Shown in pieces: positions 36,966-48,329 of a DNA stretch of 64,000 bases. Within the stretch, counting starts at the first letter, position 1. The number at the start of each line of letters is the position of its first letter. The notes under the pieces are model-generated. The model had not been told where the DNA came from, did no database searches, and saw only the letters and a program-made list of their open reading frames with translations. Position numbers and translations under genes: made by a program. The DNA is from Corbicula japonica (Eukaryota > Mollusca > Bivalvia > Venerida > Cyrenidae). The stretch covers positions 16,634,957 through 16,698,956 of the forward strand of contig JAZAYU010000004.1 in NCBI GenBank assembly GCA_038501625.1. The letters run 5' to 3'.

Positions 36966-37265
36966 TGCATACTGCATGTTTCTGTAGGTGTTACCAGAGG
37001 CATGGTGCCGTAGGGTGATTGCCACTTTGAGACCTGGTTCCAGGCTTGCACGGTAGTTGGTGTCTTGCTTAGTCAATCTGGGGGTCAGCCTCTGTACAAG
37101 TTCATCAAACATGGCTGGTGGCATCCTCATGAAGTGTTGAAAGGCTCGTGAATCCTCATTCCTCAGCTCCACCATCAGTTTCTCATACAGTCCATGTTCA
37201 GGCCTTCTCAGTATCCACTGTCTTACCCACACAACCCTGTCTCTCCTTCTTTTCTCTCTCTTCTC
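36966..37265 (-). pseudogene. Harbinger-type transposase, N-terminal remnant
   Basis: On the minus strand an Arg-rich lead-in is followed by WVRQWILRRPEHGLYEKL, then FMRMPPAMFDELVQRLTPR, KQDTNYRASLEPGLKVAITL and a final GNTYRNMQYA. This order is typical of the N-terminal region of HARBI1-like transposases, before the DDE nuclease domain. After that point the frame continues into unrelated sequence, so the DDE region is deleted. An upstream ATG near 37354 is out of frame with the conserved part, suggesting a further frameshift. In a functional element this protein would bind the ends and cut with DDE chemistry; this copy cannot. Confidence 0.85.
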
Positions 37266-37385
37266 CTTCTGTCAACAGCTTTTTGCAATCTGAGTAGGTT
37301 CTGATTCTGCTGCTGAACTAGTGCACCAATCATAGCAAGTCTCTCACCACCCATGTTGATAAAGTTCTACTCTGTAACTTTATAA

Positions 37386-38357
37386 AATAAAACCTTCATC
37401 GCTTGTAATGAACATAGGGCATTTTTTACAGATGGTTCTTATGATAATTATACCTTATGGACTTGTCAAGACCTAATAGAGTCGCTAACTTTCTTACTGG
37501 ATAATATTTATGTTAGATTCGGTACCTCTATTTATAAACAAGTAATAGGCATCTCAATGGGTACTAATTGTGCACCCCTTGTTGCTGATCTGTTTTTATA
37601 CTGTTATGAAAGAGACTTTATGTTATCTCTTTCTACTGAACATCAAGATGATATAATTACAGCTTTTAACAACACCTCGAGGTACCTTGATGATTTATTA
37701 AATATAGACAATAACCATTTTCCATTACTGGTTAATAAGATTTATCCTAAAGAACTACAACTTAATAAAGCGAACACTTCAGAAAAGCAAGCAAACTTTC
37801 TCGATCTAAATCTGTCCATTGAAAATGGTTATGTCACTACTAAAATTTATGATAAAAGAGATGATTTTAATTTTAATATAGTAAATTTCCCGTTTTAGAC
37901 GGCGATGTTCCCCGTGCAACATCTTATGGGGTTTATATCTCACAGCTTGTTCGCTTTTCAAGAGCTTGCAACGATGTTAATGATTTCAATGAGTGTAATC
38001 TTTGCATTACAGAAAAACTTTTAAATCAAGGTTATCGGTATCACAAATTAAGGAAAACATTTTGCAAGTTTTATCGCCGATACCCAGATTTAATTCATAA
38101 ATACAAATGCAGTTTAAAATCACTTTTGCAACAAGGTATTTCACAGCCAGTTTTTTATGGAGATTTAATTTATAAACTTAAAAAGATAAAAGGCAGTGTT
38201 AATTTCTCCCGGTTATTCGTAAAAAACCATCTGTAAATTTAAAAAGAAAGGTTACCAACATGATATTTTACAGCGCTCTGCAGGCCTGGTGATTAACCCT
38301 TCTATAGTTGATCATTATGCTTACCTCTTTGGTTGCACGACGGTGGCAGGGGTTTAA
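37386..38357 (+). pseudogene. reverse transcriptase pseudogene (Penelope-like)
   Basis: Frame one (37386-37898) shows ACNEHRAFFTDGSYDNYTLW, LLDNIYVRF, GISMGTNCAPLVADLF and the catalytic YLDD at about 37680, then ANFLDLNLSIENGYV. A one-base deletion near 37893 (a T missing in the run at NFPF) shifts it; the frame resumes as DGDVPRATSYGVYISQLVRF, followed by Cys-containing NECNLCITEKL and FYRRYPDLIHKYK. Another shift near 38225 precedes the final GYQHDILQRSAGLVINPSIV and DHYAYLFGCTTVAGV before a stop. The N-terminal third of the RT is missing and no GIY-YIG nuclease is visible. Not functional. Confidence 0.8.
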
Positions 38358-38885
38358 GAGTTTATGAAGGTTAATGGGGAAATCTTTTCTTAAAAGAACC
38401 TAGAAGGCTCGATTTGTTTCTTTTATCCCTGTCATCGTGTTCTTGCTGATTTTACTCCAGGAGCTCTGGTCTCGGTAAGATCATTGAGTACCCGCCCCTT
38501 CGGCTTTGCAATGCTCTTAGCTTCTTATGTTTTATATGTTTGTGTGCTTTTGCATGCAACATTGTTAAGCCGATAAGTGGGTTGGAGTCTTTTCACCAAG
38601 ACAACTTGTACTTGTTTTGTGATATGAAAACCTGTTGGGCCAAGTGTGAGGTTGGTGCACCCTAGAACCTGGTTTAAACCCCCAGTGGCAATTTGATTTG
38701 CCACTGGCCGTTCCAAGGCGGTAACCCCTCGGGTTCTCATTTTTGGTTATTGTTAGTGGTGTCTTTTTTGAAACTGATCATTTTATTAACCATGCACTCT
38801 CCCCCTCTCTTCTTCTTGACTGTGTGGGGAGGCTGTTTTTTCTGAATGTGGTGATTCCTGATATGCATATTTCACCTTTTTTTAA
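37386..38885 (+). mobile_element. Penelope-like retroelement, 5'-truncated, with full 3' tail
   Basis: Inserted inside the Harbinger transposon. The coding part (37386 to about 38355) is a broken reverse transcriptase; the rest is a roughly 530-bp non-coding tail ending at TATGCATATTTCACC plus a T-run. The tail is the full form of the repeat found in about nineteen other places. The junction into Harbinger sequence lies near 37370-37386 and the right one near 38885; target duplications were not resolved. Assignment to the Penelope-like class rests on the RT motifs and is a family-level judgement. Confidence 0.75.
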
Positions 38886-39644
38886 GCAAATTACTCAACA
38901 GCAGCTCGATTCCAAATGAGCTCCTGATCCATTTCTCCCAGTATTTACAGCCAAATTCTGGTCCCGCTCCCACACCTCTATACCAACGCCAAACCTGAGT
39001 TCATCGCCGCCGTGGCTCGCTGCTTCAACGCCCGACACCATTCCAACAACCCCGTGTCCGCTCGTAAAACGCTTATAAGCGCTCGACCAACGTTTCTGCA
39101 ACGTTTAATCGCCGCCCGGGCAACACTGGCGAAGCAGCGGTGGTGCAGCGTTCAAGAAATCGGCGTTGGCCTAGCGGCCCCAAGCGTCCACGAACTTGCG
39201 TCTAGCGGTGCCAAACATTGATTGGGCGTTGGTGGAGCGGGGGTGAATTTCGCCGGGGCGGAAAATGTTCGCCTTCTCACCGCTCGCAATGTTTTGTGCA
39301 GCTCAAAACTTTCGGAGCGGTAGGAGGGCCCCTCGAGAAACATCAGCGGTTGGCGAGCGTATACGGCGTTGCTTTAACGGGGGCCAGCTTATGTTTTACG
39401 GTGGTGAACGGTAACGAGCGGTGATGAAGTTTTTTCACCGCTCCAGGGACGCTCCAGCAACGTTCGGGCGGTGTGACCGGGCCTTTAAATGGATTAGCAC
39501 TAAAACGAAAACACGAATGTAATGAGGCAAACCATCATTATTAATGAGGCGAACAATGAACAAGAGTTGCTCAGATTTTTAGAACTCAAAATAAACTACA
39601 GAGAAACACGGATAGTTATTCATTACTCAATATTTGTTGTTTTT

Positions 39645-40075
39645 TTTCACTGTTATCATGATTTTGCTGATGTGGCTTTAGGGGTTCTGATCTCGGAAAG
39701 GTAATTGAGTACATTCCTGTTTGCTCGACAATCCTTTAATATTTTATATGTTTTATTCATTTGTGTGCTTTTGCAATGCAACATTGTGGAGTTGATAGGT
39801 GGGCTTGAGCCAAATCACAAAAGTCACTTGTACTTGTTCGTTCATATGACAGCTTGTTGGGGCATGTGTGAGGATGGTACAACCTTGATACTGATTTTAA
39901 CCATTAATGACACAGCGTTTTACGACTGACCGCTCAAAATCGGTTACATATCGGATTCTCTTTATCTGTAATTGTTTGTGGTGTCTTTTTTGAAATAAAT
40001 CAGTTTGTAAACCTATGCTGTGTATGGAGGCAGTTTCTTTCAGAGTGTGGCTAATCATTGTTTCACTTTTATATG
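39645..40075 (+). repeat. Penelope-type 3' tail
   Basis: Plus-orientation copy just outside the Harbinger element: GGGGTTCTGATCTCGGAAAG, TTTGTGTGCTTTTGCAATGC, GTGTGAGGATGGTACAACC, CGACTGACCGCTC, then TGTATGGAGGCAGTTTCTTT. Diverged, but full order kept. Confidence 0.7.
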
Positions 40076-40079
40076 TTTA

Positions 40080-41395
40080 TTCACAATGATAGAAAACAAG
40101 ATAGTGCAAAATAGTGAACATGTACCGATTTTGCCTTAGAATCTTCAGTATTGAAACTTTTAAGCATGCGATGTTTTCGTATCACGTACCTTATTTTTAT
40201 GTACTTAATAAGGTTAACTTTAAAACATAATGTTTGATGCAAAAGATAAATTAGATGTAGATTGAAGCACTGACAAGCGAGCGAATAGGCCAAGAGAACC
40301 CAGAATGAAATCAGCAGTATCCTCTGGGAAAAACGTAATTAATCGAGCGCATAAATATTGTTTCAAGATTCCTTTAGAACTGTGCATAGACACCTAATGT
40401 TACGCGATCGTTGAGTGATAAGACGCCAGCAGAGCGATCAACCGTTAAAGGCAACAAGTATGCAAGGCTCTGTAAATTATCCATCGGCAGTCATTTTAAA
40501 ATTTTATTGGATCGTTCTTAAAAATATATTGCAAAAGGTGAAATATGCGATATGTGGTCAAAGCATTTTAAATGTGTTAAAAAGTAATTTTAACACTCTC
40601 TTGTTGCACTGCAAAAATTTGTGTTTTGTTTTCTTCCACTTTGGTTTATTTTGATAATCTATTTCGCTTATTCTGAATAAGATCATGGAAAGAAGCTTTC
40701 ACAAACATTTTGGTTGTCATTTGTCAGTTTTTGAGTTTTCTTTCTTGTAAATGTAAAAAACACTTTCTCATCATCAAAAGAACAAGCATTCCAGTCATTG
40801 AGAAAAATATACTACACGTCAACAGAAAATTACAACTATTACCTGGCTTTTAATTAAATGAAATTAAAACCTTCCGGTACGGCAAAGTAGCACCGGTACA
40901 TTCTTTCAATTACGGTTAACTTTCAGTCTTTTCAGTCTTTTTTTCAGGAGCCAAAAATTTCAAAGATAATTATTTGATAGAACAAAATCAACCAGACGAA
41001 TTTGCGTAATAGCCAATTGGAGAACATGTTCAAGGCTGTCTTACTTTTTAGCGTCACGCATTTTTCACTACGAAATTAAAAGTTTACAATGTCTTCTTTT
41101 CAGACATACTCTATTGTTTACTTGGAAAAGTTAAAAAAAGTGTTTTAGCAATTGACAGTCAGGAAATTTGCAGAAACCCGGAAATATACTTACATGTAAA
41201 AGTGGGAACACGCGTAGTACATGTATGTTCCATCATAGTGATTGTTTCGAATTTCGTTATAAGTCAAACCTCAAAAATTTTATGAGGCCATTTATATTTT
41301 ATCAGTCAGTTTAAAATGGAAGTAATTACCAATGTGGTAACGTTCTATTTACGGGAGGTATAAAACATATCATTCCATGGCAAAATATTGTTTTG
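40080..41395. other. unassigned DNA
   Basis: No gene or repeat supported; the 79-residue frame at 40415-40654 has no recognisable domain. Confidence 0.4.
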
Positions 41396-41400
41396 AAACA

Positions 41401-41826
41401 GATGAAAAGGGAACTTTGATGGCCTCCGAACACGACAAATATGAAAATATTGAAGGCTCGGTTTTATTGAGCCTGTTCATGCGACTGATTAAATCCCTGC
41501 CATACTAACCAAACAATTGTTTTACTAGGTACATATACTTATAACACAAATAGAAGACATTCATATATGAATTAACTGAGAGTTGACTAGTGTAACTGAA
41601 ATAGTCAAGGCTTTAGCTGACCCATGGTACGGATTATTCCAGAGATCATAATGACATTATTGAGTTGTGCTGAACCCGGGGCTAGGCGCCTGTGCAGTAA
41701 TATGCATCTCCATTACTGTCAAAGAACAGGTTCAATCAAACCGAACCTGTATTTTTATATTTTTCGTTTTCGGTGGCTTTCAAAGTTCCATTTTTCATCT
41801 ATTGATTATAACGCCAAGACTTATTT
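41401..41826. mobile_element. long-TIR family element, short copy
   Basis: A 426-bp member. The left end AGATGAAAAGGGAACTTTGA and right end (complement AGATGAAAAATGGAACTTTG) are inverted, with homology continuing through GAGCCTGTTCATG. The right side retains the CCCGGGGCTAGGCGCC block; the left lost it. The two overlapping 98-100-residue plus frames (41624-41969) are shadows of the repeat. Confidence 0.6.
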
Positions 41827-41829
41827 TGA

Positions 41830-44095
41830 TAGAAGTCTTACACATGTTGAAAAACAAACTGACTTATTTGAGGGGGCTCATAAATACTGCAAACATTCCT
41901 GGACTGACCAGTTGTTTTAGCACTTCTTATCAAATTACAATAACATTGTCTAAACATACCCTGCAGTAAACAAGATCAAGATATAAAACGGCCGATAACG
42001 ACGGTAATTCTGCAAGATTATAATTATAGTAGTTCTTCGTCAATATCTAAGGATTTAGAGAAACACTTCACTGAGTAACAAACCATGTTTTAACTTCAAA
42101 TAATCCCACATTATTAAAACTAGTTGGCTTTACAAAATGCTCCAAATGCAACATATGCTAGCTTACTGCATTAGGAGGGGAATTTGTTACCTTAAAAAAT
42201 AAAGTTTACAAAAGCTTCTAAATGAAAGCTTGGCAGACTAACATGTATGTTATGGAAACAAAATGAAAATTTAAATGTCTTCTTTAGATTTATTTTCAAA
42301 GATAAAACTGATAAAATTTCGCCAGCTTTTGGATTCTGCGATTGAAATTTCATTGTGCTTCTGTGTTAATGTATTTTTTTACTGTAAGAGTAACTGTTGT
42401 TATGTTTTCTTATCGAATAATTCATTGCAACCAATTTCAACGGTTGATTTTATTTTTCCTTGTTTAATATATGATGGTTGTAATTTAATTTTATTTTCAA
42501 AATAAAGCCCTCTGTATATTAGCATTACTTAAATATGTCATGTTAATCTTTTATTGTTAACACTGTTCTTATACCCTATACTATATATTACAAAATCTAA
42601 TGACTGATTTACAGAGCAAAAATAAACACAAAGTTAAAAATGACTTCCCTTTGGAAGAATTTACGAATGTTTAAGAGTGTATTTCGACCTTTTTTGCCCA
42701 TCTCTTATGTGGGTTTCTTATTAGTCCATGTTTGAATATCATGTGTGCTTGCAACGGTCAATGTTGTTTTATATTTTACATTATAAGCCTGTTAGGAAAC
42801 AATGTTAAAAGGTACATGTAAAACGACATGAATCTTGACGTAAATAGGTGTGAATTTCTTCATAGTTTAACATACGAGTAGAAACGACACGTTTTTAACG
42901 CTTTAAACAGCTACCAGAGACAGTCTTTCACAGACGGCCAATAAAAAGAGCAAAGAGGGCGATTGAGACGATGTTTATATGATCAATTTAATAACCATAG
43001 ACTTTACAAGATGTGATCAAAGACTTTTTTTTCAGAGGGCTATGTTTTTCGGAAATGTCAGTAAAAACAGACACTTACAGTTCGCCCACACCATAATATT
43101 GTTGTTGAAAATCGGGATGAGCTATAAACTGCGGATCAACAACATCATCATCATCAACAACAACAACAAAATAAAAAAACGTACACTTTACAATGTACTT
43201 CACCATGATGACTTGCTAGTTATGTCCATTCATTCGACAGAGCTGCATTAAAATAGCAACTCAAAACATAAACTATCTTATGGTAGAATAATGGGACAGA
43301 CATCATTTACCGAATCTAGCATTTTTAGTTGTCTTCAACAGAAACAATAAGGAGGATAAAGTTTTGACAAATGTTTGTTTCGATTATAGTCTTATTAGTT
43401 TAATGAAGAAAGATAAGCAGCGATCTAAGCCAAGCACTTCAATGAAACAGTTCATTATTTCTCACTAAACATATGATAATTGCCTTTCTTCCAGAATTTT
43501 CTTTGAAAATGAAATATGAGATCGTTTAAAAAGATCCCAATTGCTACCCAATAATGTGTGTGAAAAAGTCTTGAAGATTTATTTTCCATTTGTTCAAAAC
43601 GGCTTTGGAAATAATAGAGATTTTTAAAATGTCAGCCACAAATTGCTTATGTCCCTATGGAGGATTAAATCACAATACTCTAAGATAACACACTTAAAAT
43701 GATTCACATTAAAAATGATATAAATTTCATCGTTTTTGTTTTTAATGGAATAAGTTTTTTATGCTTATAAAATAGATAATCCGCATGATACTTCTTAAAA
43801 ACACACATACTTTGTTACGTCAGCGACAAATTGTTTAAGGGTAGAAAATGGTAAGAATATTTTTTGAAAAATCTGTCTGTTTTTAATTTCGAGTCATCGA
43901 CATTTGATCAGTTATGTTGATACAAATTGTAAATTGATATGCGTAAATGTGAAATTCTAATAGAATTGTCCAAGATTATTGTATTATGGTTTATTTGAAA
44001 CTGTCATTGCGTATTTGATTATTTAATTGTTCAATCTTTTACAGCTATTACAGTAGGTCAGTCGGTTAGGGCGTCCTGATACATTTTTGTGTACT
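41830..44095. other. unassigned AT-rich DNA
   Basis: No gene supported; frames 42275-42505 and 42979-43251 are low-complexity. A short AAC/ATC run lies at 43138-43170. Confidence 0.4.
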
Positions 44096-44103
44096 TAACA
44101 AAT

Positions 44104-44532
44104 TGCTGATTTTACTCCAGGAGCTCTGGTCTCGGTAAGATCATTGAGTACCCGCCCTTTGGCTTTGCAATGCTATTAACTTCTTATGTTTTATATGTTT
44201 GTTTGCTTTTGCATACAACATTGTTGGGCCGATGGGTGGGTTGGAGTTATTTCACCAAGACAATTTGTTTTGTGATACGAGAACCTGTTGGGGCAAGTGT
44301 GAGGTTGGTGCACCCTAGAACCTGGTTTAAACCCCCAGTGGCAAATTGTTTTTCCACTGACCGTTCCAAGGCGGTAACCCCTCGGGTTCTCACTTTCGTT
44401 TATTGTTTGAGGCGTCCATATTGAAATTGATTATTGTAATACCATGCTCTCTTTTCCTTTCTACTGTTTGGCTGTGTGGGGAGGCTGTGTTTGCTGGATG
44501 TGGCCATCCCTGATATGCATATTTCACTTTTT
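44104..44532 (+). repeat. Penelope-type 3' tail, well preserved
   Basis: Runs from TGCTGATTTTACTCCAGGAG through GAACCTGTTGGGGCAAGTGT, ACCGTTCCAAGGCGGTAACC and GTGTGGGGAGGCTGTG to the end GATATGCATATTTCAC. Nearly colinear with 38440-38880 and among the youngest-looking copies. The two plus frames here are shadows. Confidence 0.85.
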
Positions 44533-44792
44533 AACTATGGATCAGAATGGAGCTGCAGGTTCAAAACAAACTAAGCAATTACATTTTTTTTCATCACACA
44601 AGTTTTACATAATTAAATATATAACACAAGTTTACGATGACCATGCACGTACACGATTTGATCATTTTATATAATATAAATGTCAGAGCTATGGCGACGT
44701 AGAAATATAGCGACGATGCGTGAGTAATTAAAGGAAATGTTTATTACTCTTGCATGTTTGAGAACTAATTAGTAATGAAGATTAACTTAGCT

Positions 44793-44919
44793 CAGGGCCC
44801 GAGATAATAAAACTGAAATTGGAGACCAGTCTCAAATCTCAAGCATCTGATTGGCAGCCATTCAGATGCTTGAGATTTGAGACCGGTCTCCTGATTTAGT
44901 TTTATGATCTTGGCCCAGG
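44793..44919. mobile_element. palindromic MITE, copy 3
   Basis: Shorter palindrome: GGGCCCGAGATAATAAAACT left, TTTTATGATCTTGGCCC right, with the shared GAGACCAGTCTCAAATCTCA segment inverted as TGAGATTTGAGACCGGTCTC. The central hairpin is reduced to GATTGGCAGCCATTC. Confidence 0.8.
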
Positions 44920-44929
44920 TCTGGTACAG

Positions 44930-46655
44930 AACAACTGTACTAACCGGCTTCAACCGATCAAAAACATAGACGATATTATCTGAGAAACAAGACTATGCAG
45001 ACCTCCCGACACGGCACCTGTACTTTGTTGAATGGAATAAATTGCACAACTGTCCTACATTGTAATAAATAAACAAAATCAATGTTGTACAAAAACATTA
45101 AAAAATAAGGCAATATGATACAAAAAATTACACATTGTTCAATGTTATAAAAATATAATAACATGATAAAAACAGACCCTTTACATCTTTAATTATCAAA
45201 CACCTTTGTTGGAAATATAAATGTACTTTCCGTACAGTTGCAGCTCTTTACAAAAGCCTTTTTTAACAGGTAAGCTTTCATTTTATAAATACACTTAAAA
45301 ACCGGCATTACCGAGCAGTTTGAAAATGTCTTAAAGCCAGGGCCTTTCGTTAGAGGTCAAAGTAGATCGGGATAATGAACAAAAGTAAAATAAACGTTCT
45401 CAATTAAGTTTTGAAATATAATGGCATTTTATTTGCTAAGTAATGTGACTAAAATCTTGTAGTTGAAATTTTCTACTAAATAACTTGAAATGTAACTATC
45501 AAAATTGTTTTAACACTCTTATTTGGAACAGGTAATAGCAATAAATATGGGTAATCTTACACATCTTATCTTAATTAACTAGTAGGAGTTGCAGAAAATG
45601 CAACGATGCTTATCAAAATAGCAAGTTAACGATTCAATTTTGAAACATACAAGCTATTTTACGACAATTATATTGTTACCTAATCCGAAACTTTAAGTAT
45701 CATGTCAGCGAAATATTATTTATATGCGATTTGAATTTACCGTTGAGAAAAAGAAGAAACAAAAAAAAACGCTGATAATGTTTCTAAAATAGAATGCAAT
45801 TACGTGAAGTTGAAGCATATGGCTTGCTTATGAAAACAGAATGGGTAAATCTGATTTAGTCTTATCAGAAAGAATAACAGATAATTTGATAAAAATATGC
45901 GTTACGCACATGCTTTGATTAAGGAGAATTGAATATTTATAACAATTGAGCAGCTTAGCTTATCATATCAAATTCAGCTCGTTAAGAAATGGGTATTCTA
46001 TTGACACCTGACAAGCATTTATGAATTAAAAGGCGTGGATATTATATAATTTATATTTATATATACCCTATCACTTGGTCAGATTATTTAATATAATTTA
46101 AGTTGTGTTCCTTTGATACTAGTGCTAACACCAATAAGTCGGTTTGGACAAACATCAATAAATGTGTGTAATCTAAGTGTCTTAAATTGAATCTATAGTT
46201 GCATTCCATGAACGTCTTATCGGAAATTACTTTTGATCAGATGAAAACAAAATGCTTTGCAGAAAAACGGTTTCTCATTTCGTGTTTTTCTATTCGCAGG
46301 TACTGGTCGTATTGATTGAACAATGAGCCAGGAACTGAGGCAATTTTCCATCACAATCGGAAGTCTGGGACAATCTTGTGAGAAGTAGTGCTTAAAACTG
46401 GGAGACGTTTGGAATGACATGCTTAAAACTAAATGTAACGCTCTATAACAGTTCAATGTAAAGTCGATGCCATATGTCATAGTGAATGTGCGAGCTCTTC
46501 AATAACGAGTTCTTCAATAGCGACAGTTTATCAAATGCTATTCGAAAGAGGAAAATACTTGAAGATATTAATTAATGTAGTAGTTAACAATAAAAAGCGA
46601 ACCAAATGAATTCAAAAGGAATATAATAAAAATAACGTGATATATCTTCCGTTTA
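44930..46655. other. unassigned DNA upstream of the cyclase exon
   Basis: Should contain the 5' untranslated region and perhaps the promoter of the exon at 46661. I see AT-rich stretches (TATATTTATATATACCC near 46063) but no core promoter I can defend. Confidence 0.35.
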
Positions 46656-46660
46656 AGAAA

Positions 46661-47074
46661 ATGTCATTCCAACATTTTTTGCTCATTAAAATTCTATTAA
46701 TAATTATGTGTTGTTTATTATTAAAACATGTCGCATGTATAGAACCTAAATTTGAAGGAAATAAAAATTTTACGGATATAATAGTTGGATACTTAACAGT
46801 GGACAAAACTGATATATTCACGAGGGGTAAACAAGGAAGAGTGATTTCTGGAGCTATTTCCTACGCCATAGAATTAATCAACAATGATACTAGTATCCTG
46901 CCCAACCATCGTCTCAAAATGATATGGGGGGATACAATGGCGGACACCTTAGTGGGTACGCGTTTGCTCACAGACCAGTGGCGGCAAGGGGCCAAAGTTT
47001 TTATCGGACTTGAGGACAAATGTAGCGTGGAAGCAAAGGTCGCAGCTGCATGGAACCTTCCTATGATTTCATAC
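46661..47074 (+). CDS. receptor-type guanylate cyclase, first coding exon
   Basis: Codes 138 residues. Residues 2-26 form a signal peptide (basic start, then LLIIMCCLLL, likely cleavage near HVAC/IEP). From about 39 the sequence is the beginning of an ANF-receptor/PBP1-like ligand-binding domain: IIVGYLTVDK, GRVISGAISYAIELINND, AKVFIGLEDKCSVEAKVAAA and WNLPMISY. Sequons lie at N36 and N75. In receptor guanylate cyclases this domain lies outside the cell and controls a cytoplasmic kinase-like and cyclase region making cGMP. ATG 46661 is chosen for its AAAATG context and the signal peptide behind it; an in-frame GTG at 46637 is unlikely. The exon ends in phase 0 at TAC followed by GTAAGA (47075). 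The MISY ending matches Gyc32E/Gyc76C-like receptors better than vertebrate ones. Other ANF-receptor proteins cannot be wholly excluded from this part alone. Confidence 0.85.
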
Positions 47075-47080
47075 GTAAGA
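47075..47080 (+). other. 5' splice site of the cyclase exon
   Basis: GTAAGA immediately after codon 138 is a good donor. The in-frame continuation adds only VRIYLL before a stop at 47093, consistent with intron sequence. Confidence 0.8.
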
Positions 47081-48105
47081 ATATATTTGTTATAGTAGAT
47101 CAGTTTAGCTAGTAAAAAACTTTACAAGTTTTGTGTATAAAGAAAAGGCACTGCTGTACCATTATATTTCGCACGGGTTAAAGATAAACTGACAGATGCT
47201 TAGTGTCCTGTCGGCAGGGTTGTGATTCAAAACAAAAGACCACTGAGGAGTCCCCAACTCTACCCTGACAAGAAAATTCACATTTCACTCAGGCGTTATT
47301 TTAATTTCTGAAACTTAAGTGTTAACAATACGTATGCACACAAGATATATATACACAAGAGAATACTACTTTGAAAGTAGAATCTTAGAATTATTTTTAT
47401 CATTTCTTGATGACTTCTTATGATTGAGTTATTCTTTTTTTTAAAAGAAAATATATACAATAGTTAAAAGTAATTTAAAACATGCTTAATTTTATCGTGT
47501 TTTAAATGCAAGTGGTTTACCCCGGTAGATAATTTCACCGTGAACTATTCATATTCATCGACAATTTTTGAGCTATGCAAGGGCGACACATGTTTAAAGT
47601 TCAGTAAAAACTTTTGTTCCAATAAAACCTAATGGGAAATGGTTTGTAACAGACGTTTAAGGTGATTGTTCGGAAATAATGAATCTGCACTAATAACTTG
47701 AAATTGTGTAATCAAACATTAATTACTTATTTTCAGTGAGGTTTTTTTGAAACACCATAACACAACTGTGTTATGTTTTGTTTTATTTTTTCATTTGCTA
47801 AACATTAAATGTTAATGTCATTATTTCTCTCAATAAAACTGACGAAAATCTGACAAATTTAACAATTAAATCTTCCTGATTCAATCATTAACTTGGTCAG
47901 ATTTAACAGGAAGTAATGGAAACCCCAAATTATGCCAATATATTTCTTGGATTTGAATGAAATGAAGGTTTTTGATTGGCTGAGAAAGTAGGTATACTAG
48001 AGCGTATCCGGCAGGGACAAATATCTTGGTCTTTTATGGATAATCAATTAAAATTATTTGACCAGATTAGAGCAAATTTAAACTAAATATGCTTTATCTA
48101 CATCG
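47081..48105. other. presumed intron of the cyclase gene
   Basis: No second exon of the receptor domain recognised. CATAACACAACTGTGTTATG (about 47756-47775) is a short near-palindrome. Confidence 0.4.
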
Positions 48106-48109
48106 CTAC

Positions 48110-48185
48110 ATTGTGGCTGTGTGCGAAGGCTTTGTTTTCTGAAATGGATATTCCTAATAGGCATATTTCACTTAAAAAAATAAAT
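48110..48185 (+). repeat. Penelope-type 3' tail, end only
   Basis: TGTGGCTGTGTGCGAAGGCT, TTTGTTTTCTGAAATGG and TAGGCATATTTCAC then an A-run. A very short copy within the presumed intron. Confidence 0.6.
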
Positions 48186-48277
48186 AAAGCGACTGCTCGA
48201 TTTCTGTATCGTTGTCATTCAAAACCTGATATAAATGTATAAATCGCATACTTACGTATATTTATATTATTACTCAC

Positions 48278-48317
48278 CCCCCCCCCCAAAAAAAAAACAA
48301 CAACAAAAAAACAACAG
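48278..48317. repeat. C-run followed by A-rich run
   Basis: A run of about ten C then A-rich CAA/AAC sequence. Simple repeat, prone to length error. Confidence 0.8.
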
Positions 48318-48329
48318 AATTTAGCGAAC

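Larger units (their letters stand above)
36551..39484. mobile_element. PIF/Harbinger transposon, defective, with nested retroelement
   Basis: A 2934-bp element bounded by inverted repeats identical over 36 bp (beginning AGGCCCGGTCACACCGCCCG) and flanked by TTA at 36548-36550 and 39485-39487, the target size and type expected of PIF/Harbinger. GC-richer subterminal regions repeat GCGTTG/AACG motifs. It contains an N-terminal transposase remnant (minus) and a possible start of a second protein at 36909 (plus, MPRGQKKRKAGEG). About 1.5 kb at 37386-38885 is a later retroelement insertion. The catalytic part of the transposase is missing, so the element cannot move by itself. Confidence 0.9.

Noticed and set aside
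47195..47300. B-box-like GGTTGTGATTC as a tRNA-derived SINE
   Set aside because: No matching A-box or second copy in the window.
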